Shown here piece after piece: positions 25,787 to 35,071 of a stretch of DNA of 64,000 nt. Both the position numbers and the translations under genes were made by a program. The notes under the pieces were generated by a model. That model was not told where the DNA came from, searched no databases, and worked only from the letters and a program-made list of their open reading frames with translations. Positions within the stretch are counted from its first letter, which is position 1; each line of letters opens with the position of its first letter. Source of the DNA: J027 sp034437655 (GTDB taxonomy: Bacteria > Chloroflexota > Anaerolineae > Aggregatilineales > J027); the NCBI GenBank assembly GCA_034437655.1, contig DAOTTU010000041.1, positions 186,001-250,000 on the forward strand. Direction: 5' to 3'.

Positions 25787-28030
25787 CTAGCGTTTTTGAG
25801 CATCCATTGCTGCGACGGCGGCCATCGCGACGATATTTTCGACACTTTCACCCTGTTGCAACACATGCACCGGGGCACCAACCCCTAGCAGGATCGGGCC
25901 GATCGTTTCTGCGCCCCCTAGATGCGCCAACAGCTTATACGCGATATTCGCTGACCCAAGATCCGGGAATACGAGGACGTTGGCATCGCGGATGTCACTG
26001 AAGGGGTAAATTTCTTCCATGAGTTCACCAGAAACAGCAAAATCCGCCTGAACTTCCCCATCAATGCAAACGTCGGGGCGACGCTCACGCACGATTTGCA
26101 CGGCGTTCTTCACTTTTTCAGACATTGGGTGCCGGGTTGAGCCAAAGTTGCTGAAAGACAACATTGCCACCACTGGCTCAAGTTCAATGCTACGGGCATA
26201 GTCATTTGCGAGGATGGCAACTTCGGCCAGAGTTTCGGCGGTCATGTCCAGGTTAACGGTGGCGTCTGTAAAAAGGTAGGACTTTTCTTTGGTCAGCATC
26301 AGGTAGGCCCCTGCTGCGTGCTGAACGCTCGCGCGGGTGCCAAAGATTTCAAGCGCCGGGCGGATCACCTGTGGATACGTCATCGTCAACCCTGCGACAT
26401 AAGCATCCGCATCCCCCATATAAACAACCATCGGCCCCAGTACACGCGGGTCATATAAGGCAGCATCAGCTTCAACTTGCGTCATGCCTTTACGATGACG
26501 TAGCTCATAATAGGCTGCAACGTAGGCGTCGTGCTTGTCGAAGTCACGCGGGTTGATAACGTTTGGTGTAAATTCAAGCCCAAGGTGTTGCACCAGCACT
26601 TCAATCTTTTGTGGATCACCAATCAAAATCGGCTGGCCAATTCCATCATTTTCAACCTGATGCGCGGCCCGAATGATCTTCGCTTGTTCACCTTCACTAA
26701 AGACAATGCGTTTCGGTGCCTGCCGGGCAACGTTCACAAAATAGCGCTTCAGGCTGGTGCCAAGGCCCTGACTGTGGGCCAGATGCTCACGATACTCTTC
26801 AACATCTATTTCAAGGCCAGCCGCACCCGTTTCCATCGCCGCTTTGGCCACAGCCGGCGCTTCATAGAGCAATACACGTGGGTCCAGCGCTTTTGGAATA
26901 ACGTAATCGCGCCCAAATTTGAGTTCAGTCAAACCATAGGCGGCCAGCACACGGTCGGGAACATCTTCATGCGCCAGTTGTGCAAGTGCATAAGCAGCGG
27001 CGAGTTTCATCTCTTCATTGATCGCAACAGCGGCGACATCCAACGCACCACGGAAAATAAAAGGAAAACCAAGCACGTTGTTTACCTGATTGGGATAATC
27101 GCTGCGGCCGGTGCCGATGATGGCGTCAGGACGGGCTTCACGGGCCATGGGATAGGGGATTTCAGGGTCGGGGTTCGCCATAGCAAAGATAAGTGGGTCT
27201 TTAGCCATGGTCTTGACCATTTCGGGCGTAACAAGGTCTTTGACAGAAAGCCCGACAAAAGCATCTGCACCCACCAGCGCATCGGCCAAAGTACGGGCAT
27301 CTGTGTCTGTTGTGAAAGCCTCTTTGTACTTGTTCATGCGTTCGGTGCGACCTGTGTACAGTACCCCAAGGCTATCAGTCATAATAACGTTCTCGCGCTT
27401 GAGGCCAAGTGTCATGAACAGCTTCGCACAGGCCATCGCACTTGCACCTGCCCCCGAGATAACCATCCTCAGGTCTTCAATCGCCTTGCCCGTCAATTCG
27501 CAGGCATTGATGAGCGCCGCCGCTGAAATGATGGCTGTGCCATGTTGGTCGTCATGAAAAACAGGGATGTCTAGCTCGGCTTTGAGCGTTTCTTCAATGT
27601 AGAAACATTCTGGCGCTTTGATGTCTTCCAGATTGATACCGCCAAAGGTCGGCGCGATAGACTTGACCACCTGAATGAACCTGTCGGGGTCTGTTTCATC
27701 GACCTCAATATCGAAGACGTCAATATCAGCAAAACTCTTAAACAGGACGCCTTTGCCTTCCATAACTGGCTTCGCCGCAAGCGGACCACGGCTCCCTAAG
27801 CCCAGAATCGCAGTACCATTGGAAATCACGGCGACGAGATTGCTTTTAGCCGTATACTGATAGGCTGAGAGCGGATTACGTTCAACTTCAAGCACAGCTT
27901 CGGCAACACCAGGAGAATAGGCCAGCGAAAGATGGCGCTGGGTTGTCAGAGGCTTGGTTGCAATGACCTCAATCTTGCCGGGGCGGCCTTGCCTATGATA
28001 TTCAAGGACATCTTGCTTTGAAATTTTCAT
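25787..28030 (-). CDS. maeB: NADP-dependent malic enzyme with C-terminal phosphotransacetylase-like domain
   Basis: 747 residues, the size of MaeB hybrid malic enzymes. Converts malate to pyruvate and CO2 with reduction of NAD(P), linking the TCA cycle to acetyl-CoA supply. The N-terminal catalytic part (1 to about 425) shows LSLAYSPGVAEAVLEV near 34-49, DIDVFDIEVDETDPD near 100, HDDQHGTAIISAAALINA near 140-157, and the Rossmann loop VISGAGASAMACAKLF near 170. The C-terminal part (about 435-747) is a PTA/PTB-like domain (FSEGEQAKIIRAA, VFPDLGSANIAYKLL), which in this family is regulatory, responding to acetyl-CoA. Start ATG at 28030 without a strong ribosome site. Confidence 0.93.
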   Translation of the reverse strand: MKISKQDVLEYHRQGRPGKIEVIATKPLTTQRHLSLAYSPGVAEAVLEVERNPLSAYQYTAKSNLVAVISNGTAILGLGSRGPLAAKPVMEGKGVLFKSFADIDVFDIEVDETDPDRFIQVVKSIAPTFGGINLEDIKAPECFYIEETLKAELDIPVFHDDQHGTAIISAAALINACELTGKAIEDLRMVISGAGASAMACAKLFMTLGLKRENVIMTDSLGVLYTGRTERMNKYKEAFTTDTDARTLADALVGADAFVGLSVKDLVTPEMVKTMAKDPLIFAMANPDPEIPYPMAREARPDAIIGTGRSDYPNQVNNVLGFPFIFRGALDVAAVAINEEMKLAAAYALAQLAHEDVPDRVLAAYGLTELKFGRDYVIPKALDPRVLLYEAPAVAKAAMETGAAGLEIDVEEYREHLAHSQGLGTSLKRYFVNVARQAPKRIVFSEGEQAKIIRAAHQVENDGIGQPILIGDPQKIEVLVQHLGLEFTPNVINPRDFDKHDAYVAAYYELRHRKGMTQVEADAALYDPRVLGPMVVYMGDADAYVAGLTMTYPQVIRPALEIFGTRASVQHAAGAYLMLTKEKSYLFTDATVNLDMTAETLAEVAILANDYARSIELEPVVAMLSFSNFGSTRHPMSEKVKNAVQIVRERRPDVCIDGEVQADFAVSGELMEEIYPFSDIRDANVLVFPDLGSANIAYKLLAHLGGAETIGPILLGVGAPVHVLQQGESVENIVAMAAVAAMDAQKR

Positions 28031-28185
28031 TGTTTTGCCCGTTTCTGGTTATTCATGCAAAAAATGTGCGTACCCTTCACTATAACACCACGGGCAATTT
28101 TACACGCTGTGTCAAAAGTGATTGCTTTTTAATGACAATTGATGCATTCTTAAGCTGTACATCTGTTCGGTTTGCTTAGCCATTC

Positions 28186-28190
28186 GAGGT
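28186..28190 (+). promoter_or_regulatory. Ribosome site fixing the sensor-protein start
   Basis: GAGGT eight bases before the ATG at 28199. It favours that start over a TTG at 28172, which has no ribosome site. Confidence 0.5.
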
Positions 28191-28198
28191 CAATAATC

Positions 28199-30547
28199 AT
28201 GGCGCTCGTACCCAACGAGCAACACCCCCCCACGGCTGACGATGTCACCTCACCACTGTTGAACCTGACACCGCCGACACCGCCTGAAACCCCCGCCAAA
28301 GGCTTTGTGTCGCTACGGTGGCGGCTGCTGGTGCCGGTGGCCACGGTCGTCCTATTGATGAGTGTGCTTGGCGCGTATGTTATTTCGTGGGAGCTGACCA
28401 CCGCCAGCAATGCCGATATCGCAAGTGACCTCAGCACAGACGCCGACGATGCGCTCCAACACCTGCAATCGCTGACAGACTCGCACCAGCGTGAGTTGTT
28501 TCGGTTACAAAATACGGGAGGTTTTGCAGAAAGCGTTGCCGCCCGCAACGTTGACCGTCTCGACGCGCTGATTGCACCCAATGCGCTGTTAGCAGAACTG
28601 GATATGGTGATTGTCACAGATCGCAATGGCGTTGAAATTATGGGCTTGCAACGTTCAGCGAACAGCACTACCACAACTTTTGACCTCTCACAGCAGGGTA
28701 ATCTCTCCGCAATCGGTAGTATTACGCCGCTTTTGCAAACACCAGCCACGACCACCGAACTCATCCGGCTCAATGACCGTCTGCTACTGGTCAGTGGCAG
28801 CACGATCACCACCCCTGACAATCAGGTCATGGGAGCGCTACTGGTCGGAAGTGATATTGCTCCGGTGCTTTCCACCATTGCGGAGACAACCACATCTGAG
28901 GCGCTTCTGTTTGGTGCAGATGGCACATGGCTGGCGGGGGTCGCGGCAGATCGTCAATCTGTGCAGGACACAACCGCAACCGCTGTGGTCGGCGGACCAA
29001 ATTACCTGCAAGAACGCACTGTTCTGGATGATGTCACCTTATACCGCGTATACGCACCGCTTACGCTAAACGGCACGGCGCTCGGTGTATTAAGGCTCAG
29101 CGTGGAAAACAGTGGCGAGACCGTCGCCGCAATGACACAACACACCGTCAGCTTGATGGCGGCTGTTGGGGCAGCGCTAATCGTCATCAGCACGTATATT
29201 GTGCTGGCGCGGCTGATTGAGCGCGTCGAACAGATTCGCGACACAGCCGTTGCACTGTCTGCGGGTGAAAGCGATGTGCGTAACGATATGCCGGCCAACG
29301 ATGAAATCGGGGAACTGGCCGCAGCACTTGACCATTACGCGAATGTGATGGACCATGAACATTCTGCGCTAGCGGCCAACCTTCAGCTCCATCTGCGTGA
29401 AACCAAGCGCCTTAAAGCGATCATCGAAAGCATCAGCGATGGATTAATTGTGCTGGACCCCCACGGCCGCCCACTGACGATGAACACGGCGGCGCGTAAG
29501 CTGTTGGGCATTCATGCCGAGTTTGATCTGCGCGTGCTGTATGACCAAATTTTCGACACACTCGGCACGGCACTTGCACCGGGCATTTACTCGCTGGGCA
29601 ACCCCATCCGCATCGCTCATGACAAACGCACCTTACAAGCAGAAACGGCCGCTGTAGTGGGCGGTGGTGAACAACGCCTCGGCGTGATCGTCACCTTGCG
29701 TGACATTAGCGCCGATGTCGAACGCGAACAACACTATGATCGGCTTATCACGCGGCTAGCCACCGATATTCAACAGTCAATGGCTTACACTGCACAGGGG
29801 GCCGCCCTCGAAGCGGCGCGCCACGACGATACTCAGGATCAAGCAGCATTGTTTCAGTTTGCGCGGGATGTCGCCCGGAACGCCCAGTCTTTGCAAGGCG
29901 TGATTGACGAACTACGCGACCTGCAACAATTCGCCCCTGCCGAAATTGAGCGCGTTCAGCAACCAGTGTTACTCAGCGACTTATTGTGGGAAGCAGCCAG
30001 CCAATGGCAAGACACCATCAATACTGCCCAGATGCACCTGAGTATGGTCATTCCCGACGATGAGCATTACGTGCTGGGCGACAGTCGGCGGTTGTTATGG
30101 GCGTTTGGCACAATAATTGACAATGCAATTCGCTACTCTGAGCAGGGTGGCGATATCTTGATTAGTAGTCATATCGTTCAGGATGGGCAGAGTGTTCACC
30201 TTGTCTTTAAAGATGGCGGCCTCGGGATTGTGCCCGACGACCTGCCGCATGTCTTTGAGCGCTTCTTCCGGGGCGAAGTTCGGGGCCGTGATGGCCGGCA
30301 ACGCAACATTCCCGGCGGTGGGCAGGGATTGTATCAGGCCAGGCGCATCATTGAAGCACACGCGGGGAGCATCTCGCTAGAAAGCACGCTGCATGTGGGC
30401 ACAACGGTACATGTGTGGTTACCACTCACCGCGAATATGTCGCTTTCACTCGGAGACGAGCCAGAAACAGAAACACGCGGAACGTCGATTGTCCCACGTG
30501 TTTTCCGGTTTCGTCAGTTGTTTCCGGTTGAGCGCGACGAGAACTAG
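28199..30547 (+). CDS. Sensor histidine kinase-like protein without an evident phosphoacceptor histidine
   Basis: 782 residues. Order: cytoplasmic Pro-rich leader (1-38), membrane helix (about 41-62, LLVPVATVVLLMSVLGAYVI), a large external sensing region (63-315, cache-like), second helix (317-340), HAMP (about 340-390, DTAVALSAGESDVRNDMPANDEIGEL), PAS (about 405-510, IIESISDGLIVLDPHG), a helical dimerisation-like region (515-600), and HATPase (620-735) with an N box (GTIIDNAIRYSE), G1 (DGGLGIVPDD) and G2 (GGGQGLYQARRIIEAH). The H box should read HExxxP, but the matching segment is LITRLATDIQQSM with Thr/Asp at the His position. ATP binding looks intact. No response regulator is adjacent. Its TAG overlaps the convergent glgP stop by four bases. 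Confidence 0.82.
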   Translation: MALVPNEQHPPTADDVTSPLLNLTPPTPPETPAKGFVSLRWRLLVPVATVVLLMSVLGAYVISWELTTASNADIASDLSTDADDALQHLQSLTDSHQRELFRLQNTGGFAESVAARNVDRLDALIAPNALLAELDMVIVTDRNGVEIMGLQRSANSTTTTFDLSQQGNLSAIGSITPLLQTPATTTELIRLNDRLLLVSGSTITTPDNQVMGALLVGSDIAPVLSTIAETTTSEALLFGADGTWLAGVAADRQSVQDTTATAVVGGPNYLQERTVLDDVTLYRVYAPLTLNGTALGVLRLSVENSGETVAAMTQHTVSLMAAVGAALIVISTYIVLARLIERVEQIRDTAVALSAGESDVRNDMPANDEIGELAAALDHYANVMDHEHSALAANLQLHLRETKRLKAIIESISDGLIVLDPHGRPLTMNTAARKLLGIHAEFDLRVLYDQIFDTLGTALAPGIYSLGNPIRIAHDKRTLQAETAAVVGGGEQRLGVIVTLRDISADVEREQHYDRLITRLATDIQQSMAYTAQGAALEAARHDDTQDQAALFQFARDVARNAQSLQGVIDELRDLQQFAPAEIERVQQPVLLSDLLWEAASQWQDTINTAQMHLSMVIPDDEHYVLGDSRRLLWAFGTIIDNAIRYSEQGGDILISSHIVQDGQSVHLVFKDGGLGIVPDDLPHVFERFFRGEVRGRDGRQRNIPGGGQGLYQARRIIEAHAGSISLESTLHVGTTVHVWLPLTANMSLSLGDEPETETRGTSIVPRVFRFRQLFPVERDEN

Positions 30548-33147
30548 CTCGTTTTAACCACGTCTGGCCGTGCCCAAAGGATCAACCCTGTTAGCAACGG
30601 GTTGGTCAGGAACTCATTTTTCGGTAGCACACGCACCGAAACTCCACGCTCACCAGAGGCTTCGTAGGTAATTTCACCTGTGAACTTGTAAACCCCCTTG
30701 TTCTTGCGCCCCGGAGACATCTCGACGGCATCACCACTGGTCAAGAAGCCGTTGGTGTCCAGATTACCTGAAAACAGCTCGACACTAACGTCAGCGGGTT
30801 GCAGTTCACCAAGGTCAAGCACTGCTTCGACCGTAAGCACCTGCCCCACCTGCAAACTCTCTGTAGAAACACGCACGCTCTTGATTTCGATAGCGTCCCA
30901 ATTTTTCTGAACATCAATCATCCAGTTAGCGTATTTCTTGCCTTCATCAGCATTGCCGTTGTTGAGGCTTTCGTAACGATGCAGCGAGGGCATGTAGTAG
31001 CGGGTCGTGTATTCTTGCACCATACGATGTGTGCTGAAGAATGCCGACAGGTGCTGCATACTGGCTTTGACTTTCCGCATCCAGCCATGCGGGATATTGT
31101 CGCGACGACGGTCATAGAACAGCGGGACGACATCATCTTCTAGCAGCTTGTACAGTGCTTCGCTTTCGATGAAATCTTGCAGCTCGGTGTCCTCTGCAGA
31201 ATAGACCTCACCGTTACCAATCGCCCAGCCATATTCAGGTGAATACGCCTCAGCCCACCAACCATCAGGCACGCTCAGGTTCAAACCACCGTTGTAGATG
31301 ACTTTCATACCACTCGTGCCAGAGGCTTCGCGCGGGCGGCGGGGATTATTCAGCCAGATATCCGACCCTTGCAGCATGTAGCGCGTCACCGTCATGTCAT
31401 AATTTTCAAGGAACACAATCGACTGACGGAACTCAGGCATGTTCGAGAACCGGACAATTTCGCGGATGAACTCTTTACCGGGTTTATCGTGGGGGTGGGC
31501 CTTACCCGCGAAGATAAACTGCACCGGGCGCTCCGGGTCATTAATAATGCGCGCCAGGCGTTCGGGGTCACGGAATAGCAACGTAGCACGCTTATAGGTT
31601 GCAAAACGGCGTGCAAACCCGATCGTCAGAGCATCAGGGTTAAGGATTTCATCAGCATGGCGTACCTCTGATTGTGGTTCACCACGTCGGGCAAGCTGTT
31701 GACGAACGTGATTACGAGTGAATGCGACCAGACGTGCCCGGCGCTGCTCTTTCACACGCCATAATTCGGGGTCAGGAATACGGTCAACATCTGCCCAGAT
31801 ACGTTCATCAGATGGATTGCTGCGCCAGGAGGGGTCCAGGTAACGGTCAAAGACGGTTGCCATGTCGCGGCTAATCCAGGTGTTCACATGAATGCCGTTG
31901 GTGATAGAGTCAATCGGTACCTCTGGTTGTGGCACCTGCTCAAACATCCATTGCCACATCGTGCGTGAGACTTCACCATGTAATGCACTCACACCATTAC
32001 TGGCCGCCGACATTTTCAGCGCCATCACAGGCAACGAAAACAGGTCATACCCCCCCATTGGCTCACGCCCGAGGTTATGGAACTCGTCACGGGTGAGGCC
32101 CAGTGCTTCCCACATCCAGGCAAGATGCTCGTCAATCAGGTCATAGCCAAAGCGTTCCAACCCGGCTGGGACTGGTGTATGAATGGTGTAGACACTGGTT
32201 GTCGCGAGGATGTTACGCGCTTCTTCAAAGGTGAGATCGGGGTTTTCTTCCATAAAAATGCGGATGCGTTCAAGCGCACTCAGGGCACTATGGCCTTCGT
32301 TGAGGTGAACAACCTTCGACTCAATGCCCAGTGCTTGTAGCAAACGCACACCACCGATTCCAAGCAACACTTCCTGACGAATACGCAAGCGCCGATCACC
32401 ACCATAGAGGCGGTCGGTCAGGTTGTGTAGTTCGTGGTCTTCGCCTTCTTTGGGATGGTTGGCGGGGTGGCTGGCGTCAAGCAGGTAGAGGGCCACGCGC
32501 CCTGCCTGCACTTTCCAGACGTAAGCATGCAGCGTATGTTCGGCAATGGGAACCGTAATCACCAGGCGTTCACCATCGGCGGTATGCACCGGGCTTACTG
32601 GCAGGTTGGAATAGTCGTTGATGGGGTAGCTTTCTTGCTGATAGCCATCTTTGTTGAGGTACTGCTGGAAATAGCCTTCTTGATAGAGGATACCAATCCC
32701 AACCAGCGGCAGGTTCAGGTCAGAGGCGCTTTTCATATGGTCGCCAGCCAGGATACCCAGCCCACCAGAATAGTTCTGTAGACAGGTCGCCAGACCAAAT
32801 TCCATACTGAAATAAACGATGAATGGCTTGTCGAATTCACCATAGGTGGTGCGATACCATGTGTCAGTAGCGTTCATGTAGGCATCATAGCTGTCGCAGA
32901 CGTTCTTGAAGCTGGCCATGAATGCCGTGTCGTTAACGGCTGCTTGTAGCGCTTCCTGGCTGATGCGCCCGAGTAACATGACCGGGTTATAATTCGTTTC
33001 AATCCACAGATCATTGTCTAAACGCCGAAAGAGGTCCAACGTATCATGGTCCCACGACCAACGCATGTTGTACGCTAGTTCAAGCAGGCGTTCCAGTTCC
33101 GGGGGTAAATTCGGTGAAACATCGACTGTTGCAACAGGTCGAATCAT
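30544..33147 (-). CDS. glgP: Alpha-glucan (glycogen) phosphorylase, DUF3417 type
   Basis: 867 residues from the ATG at 33147, chosen because AGGAGT lies nine bases upstream. An in-frame start at 33183 has no such site. The enzyme releases glucose-1-phosphate from alpha-1,4-glucans with a PLP cofactor. An N-terminal DUF3417 segment (LERLLELAYNMRWSWDHD near 20-37) is followed by the GT35 domain, with YFSMEFGLATCLQNYSGGLGILAGDH near 110-135. The PLP-lysine block ASGTSGMKVIYNGGLNLSVPDGWW is near 605-628. A C-terminal beta-rich tail (from about 745) is extra compared with classic GlgP and is common in this subtype. It completes the glycogen set with glgA and glgC. No branching or debranching gene is seen here. 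Confidence 0.93.
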   Translation of the reverse strand: MIRPVATVDVSPNLPPELERLLELAYNMRWSWDHDTLDLFRRLDNDLWIETNYNPVMLLGRISQEALQAAVNDTAFMASFKNVCDSYDAYMNATDTWYRTTYGEFDKPFIVYFSMEFGLATCLQNYSGGLGILAGDHMKSASDLNLPLVGIGILYQEGYFQQYLNKDGYQQESYPINDYSNLPVSPVHTADGERLVITVPIAEHTLHAYVWKVQAGRVALYLLDASHPANHPKEGEDHELHNLTDRLYGGDRRLRIRQEVLLGIGGVRLLQALGIESKVVHLNEGHSALSALERIRIFMEENPDLTFEEARNILATTSVYTIHTPVPAGLERFGYDLIDEHLAWMWEALGLTRDEFHNLGREPMGGYDLFSLPVMALKMSAASNGVSALHGEVSRTMWQWMFEQVPQPEVPIDSITNGIHVNTWISRDMATVFDRYLDPSWRSNPSDERIWADVDRIPDPELWRVKEQRRARLVAFTRNHVRQQLARRGEPQSEVRHADEILNPDALTIGFARRFATYKRATLLFRDPERLARIINDPERPVQFIFAGKAHPHDKPGKEFIREIVRFSNMPEFRQSIVFLENYDMTVTRYMLQGSDIWLNNPRRPREASGTSGMKVIYNGGLNLSVPDGWWAEAYSPEYGWAIGNGEVYSAEDTELQDFIESEALYKLLEDDVVPLFYDRRRDNIPHGWMRKVKASMQHLSAFFSTHRMVQEYTTRYYMPSLHRYESLNNGNADEGKKYANWMIDVQKNWDAIEIKSVRVSTESLQVGQVLTVEAVLDLGELQPADVSVELFSGNLDTNGFLTSGDAVEMSPGRKNKGVYKFTGEITYEASGERGVSVRVLPKNEFLTNPLLTGLILWARPDVVKTS

Positions 33148-33156
33148 TGCAAAAAG

Positions 33157-33162
33157 ACTCCT
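33157..33162 (-). promoter_or_regulatory. Ribosome site fixing the glgP start
   Basis: AGGAGT on the minus strand, nine bases before the ATG at 33147. Confidence 0.6.
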
Positions 33163-33274
33163 AATCATGCTTAATCTTGTCATTCTAAGCTAACGGGTTT
33201 TTTATTAAAATGCCATTGCAATTTGCACAAATCGGCATGGGTCTTTAACCCAATATCACATCACATTCCAATCT

Positions 33275-33283
33275 TGCTATGAT
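33275..33283 (+). promoter_or_regulatory. Candidate extended -10 promoter for the zinc-ribbon membrane protein gene
   Basis: TGCTATGAT: a TG pair at 33275-33276, one base, then TATGAT (33278-33283), about 37 bases before the ATG at 33320. An extended -10 can act without a good -35, and none is evident. Confidence 0.4.
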
Positions 33284-33319
33284 AGGGTCGCAAACCGACA
33301 AGGTCTCGAGCTTTTGAGT

Positions 33320-33880
33320 ATGCGCAATACATTTCGAATGACATATGCTATGCAATTCGTCGCGGGGCTCTGCGTTGCCGTTTCTTTGTTCCTGCCCTGG
33401 GATACAAAGTCACGTAGTGGCGTTGACCTTTTGCTACTGCCTATGGAACGGTTCACGATTCCGTTGGGGTTTTTTCATCCGCTCTGGGCTTTGTGGATTC
33501 TACCAGTGGCGATTTCGATTGTCATCCTACGCACAAGCTATAACTACGTCGACCACCGCTACCCTATCTGGATGGGCACCAATCGGTGGGTGATTCTGGG
33601 CGGCATTATGGTGATGGGGGGCTTGTTGTCAGTCTATGAAGCTAATGACACCGACCCGGTGAATGGCTACTGGGCCTGTATGAGTTCACTGGCAATACTG
33701 TTGATCTTAACCGGGCTGGAAGGTATCATGCCCAAGCGTTTGCCACGCCGTGGACAAGCAACATGGCGCTTTGGCGACAAGATTTTCCACCCTTGCCCCC
33801 GTTGCGGGCGCTATAACGATGTTGAAGCACAAATTTGCTGGAACTGTGGCATGGTTCAAGTTCCACACGAAAGGACGTAG
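33320..33880 (+). CDS. Membrane protein with C-terminal zinc ribbon, unknown function
   Basis: 186 residues from the ATG at 33320 (an in-frame TTG lies two codons upstream). Four hydrophobic segments: residues 10-27 (FVAGLCVAVSLFLPW), 46-72 (FHPLWALWILPVAISIVIL), 90-107 and 117-134. The tail holds a two-knuckle zinc ribbon, CPRC near 160 and CWNC near 174, on the cytoplasmic side if the N-terminus is inside. Such short zinc ribbons are common in membrane proteins of unknown role. First gene of a three-gene plus-strand run ending at 35071, with the next start eight bases after its stop. Confidence 0.7.
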   Translation: MRNTFRMTYAMQFVAGLCVAVSLFLPWDTKSRSGVDLLLLPMERFTIPLGFFHPLWALWILPVAISIVILRTSYNYVDHRYPIWMGTNRWVILGGIMVMGGLLSVYEANDTDPVNGYWACMSSLAILLILTGLEGIMPKRLPRRGQATWRFGDKIFHPCPRCGRYNDVEAQICWNCGMVQVPHERT

Positions 33881-33888
33881 ACAACACA

Positions 33889-34179
33889 ATGAGCAATGAC
33901 AACAAACCGTCGACGCGCTTGCTAACCCTCGACGCCCTCAAACGCGCCAATTCCCTGGCGCTAACGTTGCTGGTGGTGCTGGCCATTACTGCCTTCGGAT
34001 TATTCATGGTGCTAGATGCGCTTGGCTGGGGGACGACAGGGGTACGCGCCATGGTCGCGCTATTGGTCGCGCCGTTGATCCTGATTGTACTCGCTGGTGG
34101 GGCCTGGTTGTTCTGGCGGGCCGGTGATCACACCACAACAACACCGCATGAAGTCGAAGAAGAAGCTGTCAATGGATGA
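33889..34179 (+). CDS. Small two-helix membrane protein, unknown function
   Basis: 96 residues from the ATG at 33889. AAGGA lies 13 bases upstream, inside the previous gene's end. Two hydrophobic helices, about residues 21-44 (LALTLLVVLAITAFGLFMVLDAL) and 53-78 (AMVALLVAPLILIVLAGGAWLFW). The ends are polar and the C-terminus is acidic (PHEVEEEAVNG). No family recognised. The following methyltransferase gene starts inside its last codons (8-base overlap). Confidence 0.65.
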   Translation: MSNDNKPSTRLLTLDALKRANSLALTLLVVLAITAFGLFMVLDALGWGTTGVRAMVALLVAPLILIVLAGGAWLFWRAGDHTTTTPHEVEEEAVNG

Positions 34180-35071
34180 GCAAAGCCCACGCCGGGAAAC
34201 AACGCCAGACAGCACCTATCAACGGTTGACGGATAAGTTACAGGTCCGTGGGCAAAATTTCTACGCGCTGTTGCGGTGTCCAGTGACCGGGGCACCATTA
34301 ACACGTCAGGGGGATACGTTGGTCAGCGAGGCCGACCCCACGCTGACCTATCCCATTGACGATAGCGGCATGGTGCAACTGGCGACACCAGCACAGCTCA
34401 CAGAATTCGCCGCTGCGGAGCAAACTATCACGGCTACTTTTGCGCAAAAAAGCTGGCCGGCGATGCCGATTGAGGAATTTCGCCGCTTGCCACAAACCAC
34501 GCCAACCGACTGGCCACCCGACTACTGGCAAGCGCGGGCCAATGTCACCGCTGACATGTGGCGCATCCTCGAAAACATTCGCCGTGAGCAAGAACGCCTA
34601 CCCATCGGCCCAATGGGAACCGCCGTTGATTTTTCGAGCGGTATGGGCTGGCTAGGCTATGGTCTGGATGTGTCTGGGTATAACACAATTGTCCTCAGTC
34701 AACTGCGCGGTTCATATGGGCTGGGGCTATTCCCGTATTCGCGTTATCTGCGCGTGTTTGGTAGCTTGCAGGCACCGCCCCTAACGCCTGACAGCTTTGA
34801 TCTTGTCACCTTTAGCTTTAGCCTGCATCTGATTGAAGACCAAAACGCCGCGTTGCAAAATGCGGCGACCCTGCTCAAAGCTGATGGCACGCTGGTCATA
34901 CTGTCTGTTCAAGCCTTCGCGCTATCCGTGGTGAAAACAACGCTGGAAAACGCTGGCCTGCGCGTTGAGACTCAATCAGTACGCGGGATTGGCAACCCAC
35001 TGACCCGCACATTGCGATCTTTTACAGGCGCCGGAAAAACACCACCGCTGCTGATCGCACGCAAGGGTTAA
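34172..35071 (+). CDS. Trm112-like domain fused to a class I SAM methyltransferase
   Basis: 299 residues from the ATG at 34172, overlapping the previous gene by 8 bases. An alternative in-frame ATG lies at 34148. Residues about 25-70 resemble a Trm112/UPF0434 fold (LLRCPVTGAPLTRQGDTLV, then LTYPIDDSGMVQL). Of the zinc ligands only one Cys of the CPxC pair remains, so zinc binding is doubtful. Residues about 135-285 form the methyltransferase: a motif I variant AVDFSSGMGWLGYGLDVSGY near 151-170, and SFDLVTFSFSLHLIEDQNAAL near 209-229, followed by a strand (GTLVILSVQ). The substrate is unknown. Family members act on tRNA, small molecules or lipids. Confidence 0.72.
   Translation: MDEQSPRRETTPDSTYQRLTDKLQVRGQNFYALLRCPVTGAPLTRQGDTLVSEADPTLTYPIDDSGMVQLATPAQLTEFAAAEQTITATFAQKSWPAMPIEEFRRLPQTTPTDWPPDYWQARANVTADMWRILENIRREQERLPIGPMGTAVDFSSGMGWLGYGLDVSGYNTIVLSQLRGSYGLGLFPYSRYLRVFGSLQAPPLTPDSFDLVTFSFSLHLIEDQNAALQNAATLLKADGTLVILSVQAFALSVVKTTLENAGLRVETQSVRGIGNPLTRTLRSFTGAGKTPPLLIARKG

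Noticed and set aside
26531..27526. Plus-strand open frame of 331 codons
   Set aside because: Lies entirely antisense to maeB, whose motifs are intact. The composition (His, Arg, Thr-rich) is that of a shadow frame.
28079..28115. TTGACA and TATAGT boxes upstream of maeB
   Set aside because: The spacing is 25 bases, too long for a sigma70-type promoter, so no promoter is called.
28150..28821. Long minus-strand open frame of 223 codons at the start of the sensor-protein gene
   Set aside because: It is antisense to a gene with clear domains, its translation is Ser/Arg/Val-rich without motifs, and it has no ribosome site.
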